Shown: positions 8,051-17,780, counted from the first letter of the stretch. The stretch: 64,000 nt of DNA from Ferruginibacter sp050611725 (GCF_050611725.1 NZ_JBODJB010000001.1:434001-498000); one strand, 5' to 3'. Translations and numbers: made by a program. The notes: generated by a model not told the origin, from the letters alone.

Positions 8051-9406
8051 TTATCCCATCAAAAAATCTCTCCACCAATAACCCGAATTTTTAATTGTGC
8101 GGAGTTGTGTTCGAAAGTCAACATGCACAATACCAAACCTGGCTTTATATCCTTCTGCCCATTCAAAATTATCCATCAATGTCCAGGCAAAATATCCTTT
8201 AACAGGAACACCTTCATCAATCGCCACTTTCATGGCATGAATGTATTGCTGATAATACCCTATTCTTTCATTATCAGCAACCACCCCACCAATTAATTTA
8301 TCTTTAAAGTACGCTCCGTTTTCTGCTACAATAATATCCCCGGTTGGATTATATGATGAGAATCGCTTGATCATTCTGCAAAAACTTTCGGGATCTATTT
8401 CCCAACCCATATCAGTATGAGCAAGCCTTCTTTTACGAGCGTTTATTTCAGATGCCTGAACAAAGGGTACTATCGAATTATGTTTTACGGTTAGAGAGAA
8501 ATAGTTTTGCATTCCAATAAAGTCAAAATCAAAACTGAATTTCTTTTTATTTTTCCAGGCCTTTGTGTGAAAGTGTATCTTCTCCATTAAAGAAAAATAA
8601 TCTTCGGGTAAACCCAATCCCAAAGCAGGTTCTATGAATAATCGATTTAGTAATACATCCATTCTATTGGCTGCGTCAATATCTTTTTGATTTTGCGAAA
8701 ATGGTTTTACTTCACTGCATGAAAAAGTTGTTCCAATATAAGCATTCGTTACAAAATGCCTGAGCAACCTTCCTCCCTCTGCCTGAGCAAGCATTGCATT
8801 ATGTATTGCAGGTAAAAAGTTATCTAAGCCCATTTTACCCGGCGCATGTTTGCCTAGCATGTAACCCAGTGAAGTGAAACCCATCGGTTCATTGAGCACT
8901 ATCCAATGTTTCACTTTACTTCCATATTCTTTTGCACAAAAACTTACATATTGCTTAAACCACTGAATGAATAATACGGATGTCCAGCCGCCTTCTTTTT
9001 CAAGAGATTGCGGAAGATCCCAGTGGTAAAGCGTTACAAAAGGAATAAGATCAAGCTTTAAGCATTCATCAATAATTTTATGATAGAACTCAACGCCTTC
9101 TTTATTTATTTTACCAATGCCTTCGGGGAAAATTCTACTCCAGGAAATAGAGAAACGAAAGACTTTAAAACCAAGCGCTTTTACTAATAGCAAATCATCT
9201 TTATATCGATAATAAAAATCGCAAGCCTGACGGGGCGTATCGCCATTTTTTATTTTACCTCTACGGTTTGAAAAAACATCCCAAATGGAAAGACCTCTTC
9301 CGTCAATATTATAAGCTCCCTCAATTTGGGCTGCAGCGGTTGCTACGCCCCATAGAAATTCTTTTTCAAAAGAATTGGCGTTTAACTGATTTAGGTTTTT
9401 AGTCAA
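8051..9406 (-). CDS. Glycoside hydrolase family 1 (beta-glucosidase type)
   Basis: 451 residues, normal length for GH1. The acid/base glutamate lies in WIVLNEP (E173) and the nucleophile in IIVAENG (E362). The family start FLWGVATAAAQIEGAYN and the end GYFAWTLMDNFEWAEGY are also clear. No signal peptide, so it acts on an intracellular beta-glycoside. A TTG at 9406 overlaps the last codons of the upstream glycosyltransferase (8 bp) and is the only sensible start, since a stop lies four codons further upstream and no ATG precedes the domain. The overlap indicates translational coupling with the glycosyltransferase. Confidence 0.92.
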   Translation of the reverse strand: MTKNLNQLNANSFEKEFLWGVATAAAQIEGAYNIDGRGLSIWDVFSNRRGKIKNGDTPRQACDFYYRYKDDLLLVKALGFKVFRFSISWSRIFPEGIGKINKEGVEFYHKIIDECLKLDLIPFVTLYHWDLPQSLEKEGGWTSVLFIQWFKQYVSFCAKEYGSKVKHWIVLNEPMGFTSLGYMLGKHAPGKMGLDNFLPAIHNAMLAQAEGGRLLRHFVTNAYIGTTFSCSEVKPFSQNQKDIDAANRMDVLLNRLFIEPALGLGLPEDYFSLMEKIHFHTKAWKNKKKFSFDFDFIGMQNYFSLTVKHNSIVPFVQASEINARKRRLAHTDMGWEIDPESFCRMIKRFSSYNPTGDIIVAENGAYFKDKLIGGVVADNERIGYYQQYIHAMKVAIDEGVPVKGYFAWTLMDNFEWAEGYKARFGIVHVDFRTQLRTIKNSGYWWRDFLMG

Positions 9407-10466
9407 GTAACAAACGGCTTAATGATGGGTGAATATCTAAGCATGTTGACAAATGCCAGCCTTTTTCCTGTTTTATTTCACAAGCAGTTCGAATCACTTT
9501 TGAAACGATCGACTCTGTACAGTAAGCCAGTGATAATTTTTTCTGTTCACTACTCATCCATGATCGAACATTATTTGTAAAGTCGATGTCTATTTCCTCC
9601 AAAACAGGTACATCAAAATTCTTCAATGCTGAGGCATTACACAGTTGTTCATACTGTCCTTTGATTGGCAATACCATCAATTTTTTTCCCATGTACAGTG
9701 CTTCTGCCGGCGTTTCAAAACCTGCGCCGGTGATAATACCAGAAGCATGTATCATACTTTGATTGAATCCATTATTATCAATAGGCATAAAGGTTATATT
9801 CTTATTTTCTTCTTTTTTTGAAACCCGTTTACTAAACACTTCGAATTTTAGATCATGCAAAGCTTTTAGTTTTTTAATAAGTTGTAAGTCGCTGTAGTGA
9901 GGAAGATACACTGTGATATGACCATTATCAGTTGTTTCAGCATTCAATATTATTTTCTTTATGATCGGAGGTAAAATAAAATCATCATATTGTTCAAAAT
10001 GTAAGCCAATATATTTTTTTGCTGTTGCATACTTTTTCAGAATGAACTCTCCTGCAAGATCCATTTTTTTCGGACGAGGCACTTTACTGCTCATAAAACT
10101 TGCTTGATGACCAAAATTAATTGAGGCTATATTTTTCATTTTACAAGCCAATGAAGTAATACTCTCAAAATCATTGATAACAATATCATATTTTTCAACT
10201 GGTAAGTCTCTTGCTTCTCTGTATGATCTAACAGGGGAAAAATTTTTGATCATTTTAAAATAATCCAATCCGCCTTTGTTAGAATAGAAAAGACTAATTC
10301 CCTTGCTTTGGTATTTTACCGGCAATGCCGTAGCCGTTTTTAGACTACTGTTACTGCCGCTTAAGAACACATCTACCTCACCATACTGTTGTAAGTATGG
10401 CAATAGTTCTATTGCCCTTGCTATGTGGCCATTACCTGTTGCCTGAACTGCGTAAAATATTTTCAT
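9399..10466 (-). CDS. Glycosyltransferase, GT-B fold (MurG/UGT-like)
   Basis: 355 residues. The N terminus MKIFYAVQATGNGHIARAIELLPYLQ is the glycine-rich loop of MurG/GT28-type enzymes (compare GxGH). The C-terminal half carries GIITGAGFETPAEALYMGKKLMVLPIKGQYEQLCNA, the nucleotide-sugar and acceptor site pattern of GT28/UGT enzymes. Its start overlaps the stop of the LpxH-like gene by one base (TAATG) and its end overlaps the GH1 start. Next to a lipid A-type phosphatase, it may glycosylate a membrane lipid; this is inference, and the donor and acceptor are unknown. Confidence 0.8.
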   Translation of the reverse strand: MKIFYAVQATGNGHIARAIELLPYLQQYGEVDVFLSGSNSSLKTATALPVKYQSKGISLFYSNKGGLDYFKMIKNFSPVRSYREARDLPVEKYDIVINDFESITSLACKMKNIASINFGHQASFMSSKVPRPKKMDLAGEFILKKYATAKKYIGLHFEQYDDFILPPIIKKIILNAETTDNGHITVYLPHYSDLQLIKKLKALHDLKFEVFSKRVSKKEENKNITFMPIDNNGFNQSMIHASGIITGAGFETPAEALYMGKKLMVLPIKGQYEQLCNASALKNFDVPVLEEIDIDFTNNVRSWMSSEQKKLSLAYCTESIVSKVIRTACEIKQEKGWHLSTCLDIHPSLSRLLLD

Positions 10467-11320
10467 TATTGAACAAATAAGGAATTAAAAAATAGAGAAA
10501 CCTCGTCGGTCATTACATTCAATTCAGGAAGCTTGTTGTCTTTGGTTATGATACGGGTATGCATTTGTGAAAACTTTTTTTCATCATATTGATAAATGTT
10601 CCATTCATCATTTACAAATTCGAGTGCAGTTAAATTTTCGACCCAATCACCACTATTCAAATAAACAACACTTCCTTCTTTGCCGGTAATAACTCTTTTT
10701 TGAGGTTGATGAATGTGGCCACATGCTACATAATCATATCCCTTATTAATGGCCAATTCTGCGGCGGTTTGTTCAAAATCTCCGATCCACGAAACTGCTT
10801 TTTTTACACTGTTTTTCACTTTCTTACTAAAACTCATTTTTTCTCTTCCAAATAATTTCAATGTTGCATTAATAAATCGATTAAGTAATATGAGCATATC
10901 GTAACCATGCCCGCCAAGTTTTGCTAATATTTTTGCACTGCCTCTTGTTGTTGCATCAAACACATCTCCATGAAAGAACCAGGTTGTTTTACCGTTCATT
11001 TCAATTACAAACTTATCTGTGAGAAGAAAATTACCCATTTGCAGATCGCTGTATCTGCGTAACATTTCATCGTGATTGCCGGTGATATATACGATTCTTG
11101 TGCCTTTGCTCAACATGCTCATTATTTCTTTAATAACCTGCATGTGGCTAACGGGGAAATATCTTTTACTGAATTGCCAGCCATCAATAATATCACCATT
11201 TAGAATTAAAATTTGCGGAGAGATACTCTTAAGATAATCTACTACTTCTTCGGCATGACATCCATAAGTACCTAAATGTATATCGCTTAATACTGCAATA
11301 TCAACAATGCGTTTTTCCAT
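10466..11320 (-). CDS. LpxH-like metallophosphoesterase (UDP-2,3-diacylglucosamine diphosphatase family)
   Basis: 284 residues from the ATG at 11320; an upstream start at 11350 would add ten residues without homology. All five metallophosphoesterase metal motifs are present: SDIHLG, NGDIIDGW, GNHDE, HGD and CGHIH. LpxH-type enzymes cleave UDP-2,3-diacylglucosamine to lipid X in lipid A synthesis. Many Bacteroidota carry several relatives, so the substrate is not certain and I give no symbol. It lies between rodA (87 bp) and a glycosyltransferase with which it shares the TAATG junction. Confidence 0.83.
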   Translation of the reverse strand: MEKRIVDIAVLSDIHLGTYGCHAEEVVDYLKSISPQILILNGDIIDGWQFSKRYFPVSHMQVIKEIMSMLSKGTRIVYITGNHDEMLRRYSDLQMGNFLLTDKFVIEMNGKTTWFFHGDVFDATTRGSAKILAKLGGHGYDMLILLNRFINATLKLFGREKMSFSKKVKNSVKKAVSWIGDFEQTAAELAINKGYDYVACGHIHQPQKRVITGKEGSVVYLNSGDWVENLTALEFVNDEWNIYQYDEKKFSQMHTRIITKDNKLPELNVMTDEVSLFFNSLFVQ

Positions 11321-11406
11321 TGTAAAATATGGTTTTACAAAAGAACACAATGCATATTAACACAGCATTAGGGAATGATTAAGAAATTGTGATGTGGTAG
11401 ATAGAA

Positions 11407-12756
11407 TTATCTTAACACCATTTGCCTGTCGGCATCCAATTTTACTAAAATAAAAATGAGAATGGTAAAAGTAAGTAAAGAAGAGCCGCCGTAGCTTAAC
11501 AACGGTAAGGTGATACCAATCACCGGTGCAAGACCAACGGTTACACATATATTTACAGCTACGTGAAAGAAAATTATTCCGGCTACACAATAAGCGTACA
11601 CACGACTAAATGTACTTCGTTGCCGCTCAGCAATGGTTACTATTCGAAGCAATAGCCCCATATAAAGTAACATTAATAAAGTGCTGCCCCAGAAGCCAAA
11701 GTTTTCTCCTACGGATGTAAAAATAAAGTCGGTATGTTGCTCGGGTACAAAGTCTCCTTGTGTTTGTGTGCCTTTTAAAAATCCTTTTCCTAAAAATCCT
11801 CCTGAGCCTATTGCTATCTTCGATTGTTTTACATTATAGTTTTGTTGATCACTCTTTTTTTGTTTTGCTTTTTCATCTTCAGAATTGAGTGCTGCGGTTT
11901 TACCATCGCTAAAAGGATTATCAACGCCAACCATACTGAAAATTCTATCTGCCTGATATTTCTTAAACACATGTTTAAAAACAAAAGGCACTGCTACACC
12001 AACAAACAGAGAACAAAATCCCCAGACAACTGCTACCATTAATAATATCTTACTGTTACGTCTGATACGCCTGCGGTTTGCATAACAAAACAAAAGTGCG
12101 GCAGCGGCAAAAGCAATCAATAATGTTTTGGTTGGGAATAAGAGTGAAACAATTAACAAGATGGCCATTGCAAATCCTGCGATCAAATATCCCGGAGGCA
12201 ACCCTTCTCGATACATTGGAATAAGCAGAGAGAAATAAACCAATGCCAGCCCGGTTTCTCCCTGAGCAATAGATAATAATGCCGGTGTAAAAGATAATGC
12301 TGCACCGATCATTTGCGATCGGGGTTTACTAAAATCTGTTTCTTGCATTGACAGATATTTTGCAAGCACCAGTGACGTAAAAACCTTACAAAGTTCTACG
12401 GGTTGTAAATTCATGAAACCTAATGGTATCCAGCTTTTCGAACCTTTGATCTCTTTCCCTACTACAAAAGTTGCCAGTATTAGCAGTATTCCAACTAGAT
12501 AAGAAAGATTAGCTGTAGCAGTAAAAAATTTACTATCGGTTAATAGAATAAAAGTTGCCAATATTATGCAAGCTCCAAAATAAAATAATTGTTTGCTGTA
12601 ATTTTTTTTGAATCCTAAAAAGCTTTGTATCACTCCATCTCCTGATCTGTACTCAACTGAAAATATGCACAGTAATCCTATACAAACCAATGCTGCATAC
12701 AGCCAGATTATTGGCCAATCTATTCCTTTTCCTATTGCAGGGTTGCGTTGATTCAC
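11407..12756 (-). CDS. rodA: Peptidoglycan glycosyltransferase RodA (SEDS family)
   Basis: 449 residues with about ten membrane segments. SEDS markers are visible: IPLGFMNLQPVELCK, QGETGLALVYF, QSKIAIGSGGFLGKGF, DFVPEQHTDFIFTSVGENFG and LPLLSYGGSSLL. RodA polymerises lipid II into glycan strands with PBP2 during cell elongation. A charged 35-residue loop near residue 290 (SEDEKAKQKKSDQQ) is unusual for model species. The start is a GTG at 12756, with an in-frame stop four codons upstream. It sits 42 bp after mrdA, its functional partner. Confidence 0.96.
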   Translation of the reverse strand: MNQRNPAIGKGIDWPIIWLYAALVCIGLLCIFSVEYRSGDGVIQSFLGFKKNYSKQLFYFGACIILATFILLTDSKFFTATANLSYLVGILLILATFVVGKEIKGSKSWIPLGFMNLQPVELCKVFTSLVLAKYLSMQETDFSKPRSQMIGAALSFTPALLSIAQGETGLALVYFSLLIPMYREGLPPGYLIAGFAMAILLIVSLLFPTKTLLIAFAAAALLFCYANRRRIRRNSKILLMVAVVWGFCSLFVGVAVPFVFKHVFKKYQADRIFSMVGVDNPFSDGKTAALNSEDEKAKQKKSDQQNYNVKQSKIAIGSGGFLGKGFLKGTQTQGDFVPEQHTDFIFTSVGENFGFWGSTLLMLLYMGLLLRIVTIAERQRSTFSRVYAYCVAGIIFFHVAVNICVTVGLAPVIGITLPLLSYGGSSLLTFTILIFILVKLDADRQMVLR

Positions 12757-12798
12757 TTTATTATTTTAATACTTTGATCCTAATGCATACAATTGCAT

Positions 12799-14931
12799 TT
12801 AGTTACTTACAGTGTCTTTTTCCTCTTGTTGTTTCTTTTTCTTATCCGGTAAAATTGCTTGTGGCTTTATTTTATTATCGCCGCTATCTTTTACCGGTTT
12901 TTTATTTGTCAGATCTTTATTGTTTTTTAGATCAGCCAATGCATCTTCCTCGTCATCCTGATCTACTCCCATGGTATCTTTCATGATCTGGATATACCCT
13001 TTTGCCAAAAGATAAGCAGAATCTTTTGAATGCATTAGAGAATCTTGCCGACGCATTTCAATATAAATTCTTTTCGGAATTAAATTTAAATTAGATAGCT
13101 GATCAATTCTTGCTAGCCTTGCTTTATCGGTAATTGAATCTTTCAAATATTTTTCGATCATCAACCCAACTATCGGTGCCGCATAAGTGCCTCCAAAGCG
13201 GCCGCTATTTTCCACCACACACATGATGGCTATTTTGGGATTTTCTCTTGGTGCAAATCCACAGAAGAATGCATGGTTCGGTTGTTTTACCCCACGATAA
13301 TAGTTTTCCACTGTACCCGTTTTACCGCAAACAACAACATCTTTTACTTTTGCAGCAACACCAGTACCATTGTCAACCACACCCTGCATACCATCAAACA
13401 CTGCTTCAAAAACACTATCGGGAATTGCTGTGGTGTTATGCTTTTCTTTAAATTTTGTAAGCATCCCGAATTGATCTCCGCCTTCAATCGAATCTACCAA
13501 ATGAGGAATTTTATACCAGCCCTTGTTAGCTATGTACGCCATTTCATTGGCCACCTGTATTGGCGTAACATCTACCTCTCCCTGGCCGATACTTACAGAA
13601 CGAAAACTGCAATAGTTCCATTTCCCGGCTCCGTGCACTTTATCGTAATAAGCCGGCGTAGGAATATTGCCTCTTTTTTCTGAAGGCACATCAACACCTA
13701 ATTTATGACCCAGTCCGAATTCATACATATATCTGTCCCATGCAGCCAAACTACTATCGAGGTTAGGATATTTCGGATTATTAATTACCCGTTGCATTAC
13801 GGTAGCAAAGTATGTATTATCTGAAATTCTTATCGCATTACGCAGATCAAAAGTTCCGTAATCTAAACAACGCATTGGCTTTCCACTACCACAACCATAA
13901 AAGGCTCCACCGCAAGACACTCTAAAATCTGTTGTGATCACTCCTTCATGCAAGCCGATCAAAGCCTGTAGTGTTTTAAAAGTTGAACCCGGAGAGTAAG
14001 TTGCGCCAACAGTTCTGTTCAATAATGGCAAAGCCGGATTGAGTAATAATTCCGCAATGTGTTTTTTTCTTTCTGCACCGGTCAATAATCTTGGTTTAAA
14101 AGTAGGACTGCTTACCATACACAAAATGCCTCCTGTTTTAGGATCGATTGCTACAATGGAGCCTAATTTATTTTCCATTAATTTTTCTCCCAACTCTTGC
14201 AATTCAATATCTAAAGAAGTATAAACATTTTGTCCGGCTACAGCAGTTGTATCGTAGCGGCCATTTTCCAGCCTTTCGGTCAATCGATTTTTATTATCTC
14301 GTTTCCAATATTGAATACCACGTTGCCCCATCAATACTTTTTCGTAGGTGCGTTCCATTCCGGTCTTTCCGGCATAGTCTCCTATCTGATACCCATCATC
14401 GGGATGCGACTTTAAAAAATTAGTATCTACTTCTGACAAATAGCCCAGCACATTACCAGCCGCATCGTATGGGTAACTTCTTACCGAACGTTCCTGCAAA
14501 TAAAAACCCGGAGTAAACTTATACATGGCCTCATTCAGTTTGGCCATTTTTTCGTCGGTCAATAATCCGTCGAAAATAGATGGACGACTGCGACCATTTT
14601 TGATGATCACTTCTACTATTCGCTTGTTGAATTGAGCCGTGTCTAAACCCAAAATATTACACAATGCAGCAGTATCTATGCCTTTTAGTTTATTGGGGAT
14701 GATCATCAGATCGTAGATGGTAGTATTTTGTAAGATCGCTTTACCATTCCTGTCGAACACAATACCCCTATCGGGATAAATCACTTTTCTGAATTTTCCC
14801 TGATCATCAGCCAGTATCTTATATTTTGAAGTGATAACCTGTAATGTAAACAGACGTGCAATGATGATGATAAACATTGCAACAAAGATCAACCGTATGA
14901 TATTTTTTCTTGATTGATTAAACGCTGGCAC
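12799..14931 (-). CDS. mrdA: Penicillin-binding protein 2 (class B transpeptidase)
   Basis: 710 residues. It has an N-terminal membrane anchor (IIRLIFVAMFIIIIARLFTL, residues 11-30), a dimerisation domain, and a transpeptidase domain with STFK (S316, K319), SDN (370-372) and KTG (537-539). It cross-links new peptidoglycan during elongation with RodA and MreB-D. A 50-residue Lys/Asp-rich tail (DDEEDALADLKNN...PDKKKKQQEEKD) extends past the usual end. Three cysteines around 340-354 could bind a metal, but this is speculative. The start codon is GTG. Confidence 0.96.
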   Translation of the reverse strand: MPAFNQSRKNIIRLIFVAMFIIIIARLFTLQVITSKYKILADDQGKFRKVIYPDRGIVFDRNGKAILQNTTIYDLMIIPNKLKGIDTAALCNILGLDTAQFNKRIVEVIIKNGRSRPSIFDGLLTDEKMAKLNEAMYKFTPGFYLQERSVRSYPYDAAGNVLGYLSEVDTNFLKSHPDDGYQIGDYAGKTGMERTYEKVLMGQRGIQYWKRDNKNRLTERLENGRYDTTAVAGQNVYTSLDIELQELGEKLMENKLGSIVAIDPKTGGILCMVSSPTFKPRLLTGAERKKHIAELLLNPALPLLNRTVGATYSPGSTFKTLQALIGLHEGVITTDFRVSCGGAFYGCGSGKPMRCLDYGTFDLRNAIRISDNTYFATVMQRVINNPKYPNLDSSLAAWDRYMYEFGLGHKLGVDVPSEKRGNIPTPAYYDKVHGAGKWNYCSFRSVSIGQGEVDVTPIQVANEMAYIANKGWYKIPHLVDSIEGGDQFGMLTKFKEKHNTTAIPDSVFEAVFDGMQGVVDNGTGVAAKVKDVVVCGKTGTVENYYRGVKQPNHAFFCGFAPRENPKIAIMCVVENSGRFGGTYAAPIVGLMIEKYLKDSITDKARLARIDQLSNLNLIPKRIYIEMRRQDSLMHSKDSAYLLAKGYIQIMKDTMGVDQDDEEDALADLKNNKDLTNKKPVKDSGDNKIKPQAILPDKKKKQQEEKDTVSN

Positions 14932-14954
14932 TTGACTTTTAATTTACAATTTGA

Positions 14955-14969
14955 GATATACGATTTACG
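14955..14969. repeat. Low-complexity repeat unit shared with the 22 kb spacer
   Basis: The 15-mer GATATACGATTTACG in the mrdA-mreD spacer recurs exactly at 22049-22063. It belongs to the degenerate TACGAT-type repeats described in the findings. Confidence 0.7.
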
Positions 14970-15004
14970 CTTTTATTAAATCTGATAATGCAATCATTTC
15001 TTAT

Positions 15005-15538
15005 TTACACCGTATTTGTTCTGAACTGTTGCTTTCTGCTGAATAATAATTCCGTAATTATGATCAGTAATAAACTTATTGCCGTTGATGTAAGCGTTTT
15101 GATTATAAAATACCAGACATTACCGATCTGCCATGCTTCCAGCATAAACAACCAGCCATGATGAATGAGGGTTAACATACCAGCATAGATCATATATGGC
15201 AGAAATCCCCCCATACTTTTTACCGAAGGTTCTTCGTAATTGGCATCTGCTCCTTCCTGGGGAATAAGTATATTAATAAAGAAGGGACGAAAATAAGCAA
15301 TCAATACACAGGCTGAAGCATGGAAGCCGGGATTGTGTCGGAAACTATCCAATGTAAATCCCAGTACAAATGCCAATATCATTTGCCAGCCACGAGATAA
15401 TTTGAATGGCATCCAGATGATGAAAAGCATATATATATATGGAGTCACCATCTGATGTAGATGGATCTTATCCAACACATATACCTGAAATAATATCAGC
15501 AAAATAAACCGAACAATATTTTTTACCAGTGTACTCAT
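15005..15538 (-). CDS. mreD: Rod shape-determining protein MreD
   Basis: 177 residues with about five membrane segments and no large soluble domain; motifs such as FILLILFQVYVLDKIHL and FVLGFTLDSFRHNPGFHA fit MreD of Bacteroidota. It links MreC and the cytoskeletal MreB to the membrane elongation complex. It starts 18 bp after mreC ends, in the canonical mreBCD order. MreD is poorly conserved, so the call rests partly on position. Confidence 0.9.
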   Translation of the reverse strand: MSTLVKNIVRFILLILFQVYVLDKIHLHQMVTPYIYMLFIIWMPFKLSRGWQMILAFVLGFTLDSFRHNPGFHASACVLIAYFRPFFINILIPQEGADANYEEPSVKSMGGFLPYMIYAGMLTLIHHGWLFMLEAWQIGNVWYFIIKTLTSTAISLLLIIITELLFSRKQQFRTNTV

Positions 15539-15556
15539 TCGCTTTTTTGTGAACTA

Positions 15557-16411
15557 TTAGTTTTGCTTTTTTACTTTATCTAGCAGTTTTTGCATTTCCT
15601 CTTTCTGCAAATTATCTATTGCATATACATACTGCAAATTGTAAAAGTCTGCCGCTGTTCTGAAATCGATAATATAATTGTTTGTGCTTTTATCGGGCAC
15701 TACTGAATTTACAAATCCTATAATGAGACCTCCAGGGAATCCCGTGCTGTAACCGCTTGTAATGATAGTATCTCCCTTTGCAACTTTTGCACTTTTAGGA
15801 ATACCAACCAACGAAATGATATTTGGCGTTTTTCCATCCCAGTTCAATGTTCCTATTTGTCCTCCTTTTAATAGCTTACCGCTGATATGACTGTCTTTGT
15901 GCAACAAACTCATTACAACAGAAAAGTTTTCACTTACATCTGTTACAATTCCAACAACACCATTACTGGCATCTACAACCCCCATATCTTTTTTTACTTG
16001 TTGATTAGCACCTCTGCTCAATTCAATATAATTTTCCTGAGTGGTAACAGTGTTGGCAACAACTTTTGCCATTTTATATAACCACTTTCTACGTGTACCC
16101 AATGTATCGAAAGGGATTGAATCAGTAACAACTTTATTGATAGTATCTGGTGCTTCAAAATTTTGTTTTAGTAAATTTCTCAAGCGTTCGTTATCAGCCC
16201 AAAGCCGATCATTTTCTTTTTTCAATCCGAAATATGAAGTGATCTTACTGTGCTCAGTATTTATCTTGCCCGTAATTTCTGTCATGTATGATGTAGTAAC
16301 CGCATTTTGGTATTGATTGTAATGAGCAATGAGATACAAACAGAATACCTGCAGTAACAGGAAGAAAATAAAATTTGAATACCTGCGGATGAAGAGAAAT
16401 ATATTACGCAC
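15557..16411 (-). CDS. mreC: Rod shape-determining protein MreC
   Basis: 284 residues. An N-terminal membrane helix (FIFFLLLQVFCLYLIAHY) is followed by a coiled coil (HSKITSYFGLKKENDRLWADNERLRNLL) and a periplasmic beta-barrel domain with DMGVVDASNGVVGIVTDVSENFSVVMSLLHKDS and DTIITSGYSTGFPGGLIIGFV, all typical of MreC. It scaffolds PBP2/RodA activation. The start is a GTG at 16411. It is separated from mreB by an unusual 148-bp spacer with an inverted repeat. Confidence 0.95.
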   Translation of the reverse strand: MRNIFLFIRRYSNFIFFLLLQVFCLYLIAHYNQYQNAVTTSYMTEITGKINTEHSKITSYFGLKKENDRLWADNERLRNLLKQNFEAPDTINKVVTDSIPFDTLGTRRKWLYKMAKVVANTVTTQENYIELSRGANQQVKKDMGVVDASNGVVGIVTDVSENFSVVMSLLHKDSHISGKLLKGGQIGTLNWDGKTPNIISLVGIPKSAKVAKGDTIITSGYSTGFPGGLIIGFVNSVVPDKSTNNYIIDFRTAADFYNLQYVYAIDNLQKEEMQKLLDKVKKQN

Positions 16412-16431
16412 TTGGAGGAAGTTTGTAGTTT

Positions 16432-16529
16432 TTAGTTCTTTGTTTATAGTTCAAAAGCTTCATGCTTTTTGTAAAAAAGAATACTTCAATGCTTAGCTCG
16501 TCAACTAAAAACTATAAACTAAGAACTAA
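16432..16529. repeat. Inverted repeat in the mreB-mreC spacer
   Basis: TTAGTTCTTTGTTTATAGTT at 16432-16451 pairs with 16510-16529 at 19 of 20 positions, with a 58-bp loop. It consists of the TTTAGTTCTTAG/TTTATAG-type degenerate repeat. On the minus-strand mRNA it would fold between the mreB stop and the mreC start. Confidence 0.85.
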
Positions 16530-16559
16530 ATATAAAAGCATCAAGTTATTGGCACACCA

Positions 16560-17585
16560 TTACCTCATCACAAACGGATACCTGTCATAATTTTTCAAAG
16601 CAATACCCGTACCTCTTACCACACTTTTAAGTGGATCGTCAGCAACATGTACCGGTAATTTTATCTTAGCCGCAATTCTTTTATCAAGCCCACGTAACAA
16701 AGCACCGCCACCTGTTAAATAAAGACCTCTGCGATAAATATCTGCTGCTAATTCCGGAGGAGTAGTTTCCAAAGCTTTTAAAATTGCTTCTTCAATTTTG
16801 AAAACACTTTTATCTAAAGCTTCTGCAACTTCTTGATAGCTCACCATTACTTGTTTTGGAATACCCGTTACAAGGTCACGACCGTTTACAGGAATATCAT
16901 CAGGAGGATTATCAAGATCTTTCATTGCTGCACCTACCTGAATTTTAATTTGTTCGGCAGTTCGTTCGCCGATCAATAAACTATGGTAACGACGTAAGGC
17001 TTCCATAATATCCGCAGTGAATTCGTCGCCGGCAATACGGATACTTTGATCACAAACAATACCTGCCAATGCAATTACGGTAATACCTGTTGTACCACCG
17101 CCGATATCGATGATCATATTACCAACCGGTTCTTCAACATCTATACCAATACCCAAGGCTGCCGCCATTGGTTCATGAATTAAGTAAACCTCTTTTGCTC
17201 CGGCTTGTTCAGCACTATCTCTTACAGCACGTTTTTCAACTTCGGTAATTGAAGAAGGTATGCAGATCATCATTCTCCAACTTGGCGCAAACAGCGGTTT
17301 TTTAGGGTAGATCATTTTGATCATTTCCCTGATCATCAATTCGGCCGCATTAAAATCCGCAATTACACCATCTTTCAACGGGCGGACGGTTCGGATGCTT
17401 TCATGGGTTTTTTCATGCATCATCAATGCTTTTTTACCCACCGCCAAAATATTTTTAGGATTATTTCTGTCTAATGCTACAATCGAAGGTTCGTTTACCA
17501 CCACTTCATCGTTAAAAATGATCAGGGTATTTGCAGTTCCCAGATCCATCGCTATCTCTTGTGTGAAAAAATTAAAAAGGCCCAT
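16560..17585 (-). CDS. mreB: Rod shape-determining protein MreB (bacterial actin)
   Basis: 341 residues, standard for MreB. Actin-fold nucleotide motifs are clear: AMDLGTANTLI, IGGGTTGITVIAL, IHEPMAAALGIG and LTGGGALLRGLDKRI. It forms membrane-bound filaments that direct lateral wall synthesis. It is the first gene of the elongation cluster and has the best promoter upstream (17622-17652), 37 bp from its ATG. Confidence 0.98.
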   Translation of the reverse strand: MGLFNFFTQEIAMDLGTANTLIIFNDEVVVNEPSIVALDRNNPKNILAVGKKALMMHEKTHESIRTVRPLKDGVIADFNAAELMIREMIKMIYPKKPLFAPSWRMMICIPSSITEVEKRAVRDSAEQAGAKEVYLIHEPMAAALGIGIDVEEPVGNMIIDIGGGTTGITVIALAGIVCDQSIRIAGDEFTADIMEALRRYHSLLIGERTAEQIKIQVGAAMKDLDNPPDDIPVNGRDLVTGIPKQVMVSYQEVAEALDKSVFKIEEAILKALETTPPELAADIYRRGLYLTGGGALLRGLDKRIAAKIKLPVHVADDPLKSVVRGTGIALKNYDRYPFVMR

Positions 17586-17621
17586 ATATTTTTAAAAAAA
17601 TAAGATTTTATTCAATGTGAG

Positions 17622-17652
17622 CAAAGGTGGTGGAAATTATTTGAATTAACAA
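17622..17652 (-). promoter_or_regulatory. Candidate promoter of the mreB cluster
   Basis: On the minus strand: TTG, 20 bp, CACCTTTG (one mismatch to TAnnTTTG). It lies 36 bp before the mreB ATG. Confidence 0.6.
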
Positions 17653-17780
17653 TGGCAAACCCTTTATTTTTAAACATTTGGGGCAAATTTGTGAATTAGT
17701 CAGAAACAGGATTTTTAAGGGTAAAATTCTATTAAAAGGGTTCAGGTCGCAAAAGCGTCCTGGTCCAAAGCAAACCAATC

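Noticed and set aside
12690..14423. Several 60- to 136-codon plus-strand frames opposite rodA and mrdA
   Set aside because: They are antisense shadows of strongly conserved genes, rich in Cys, His and Phe as expected from reading the opposite strand.
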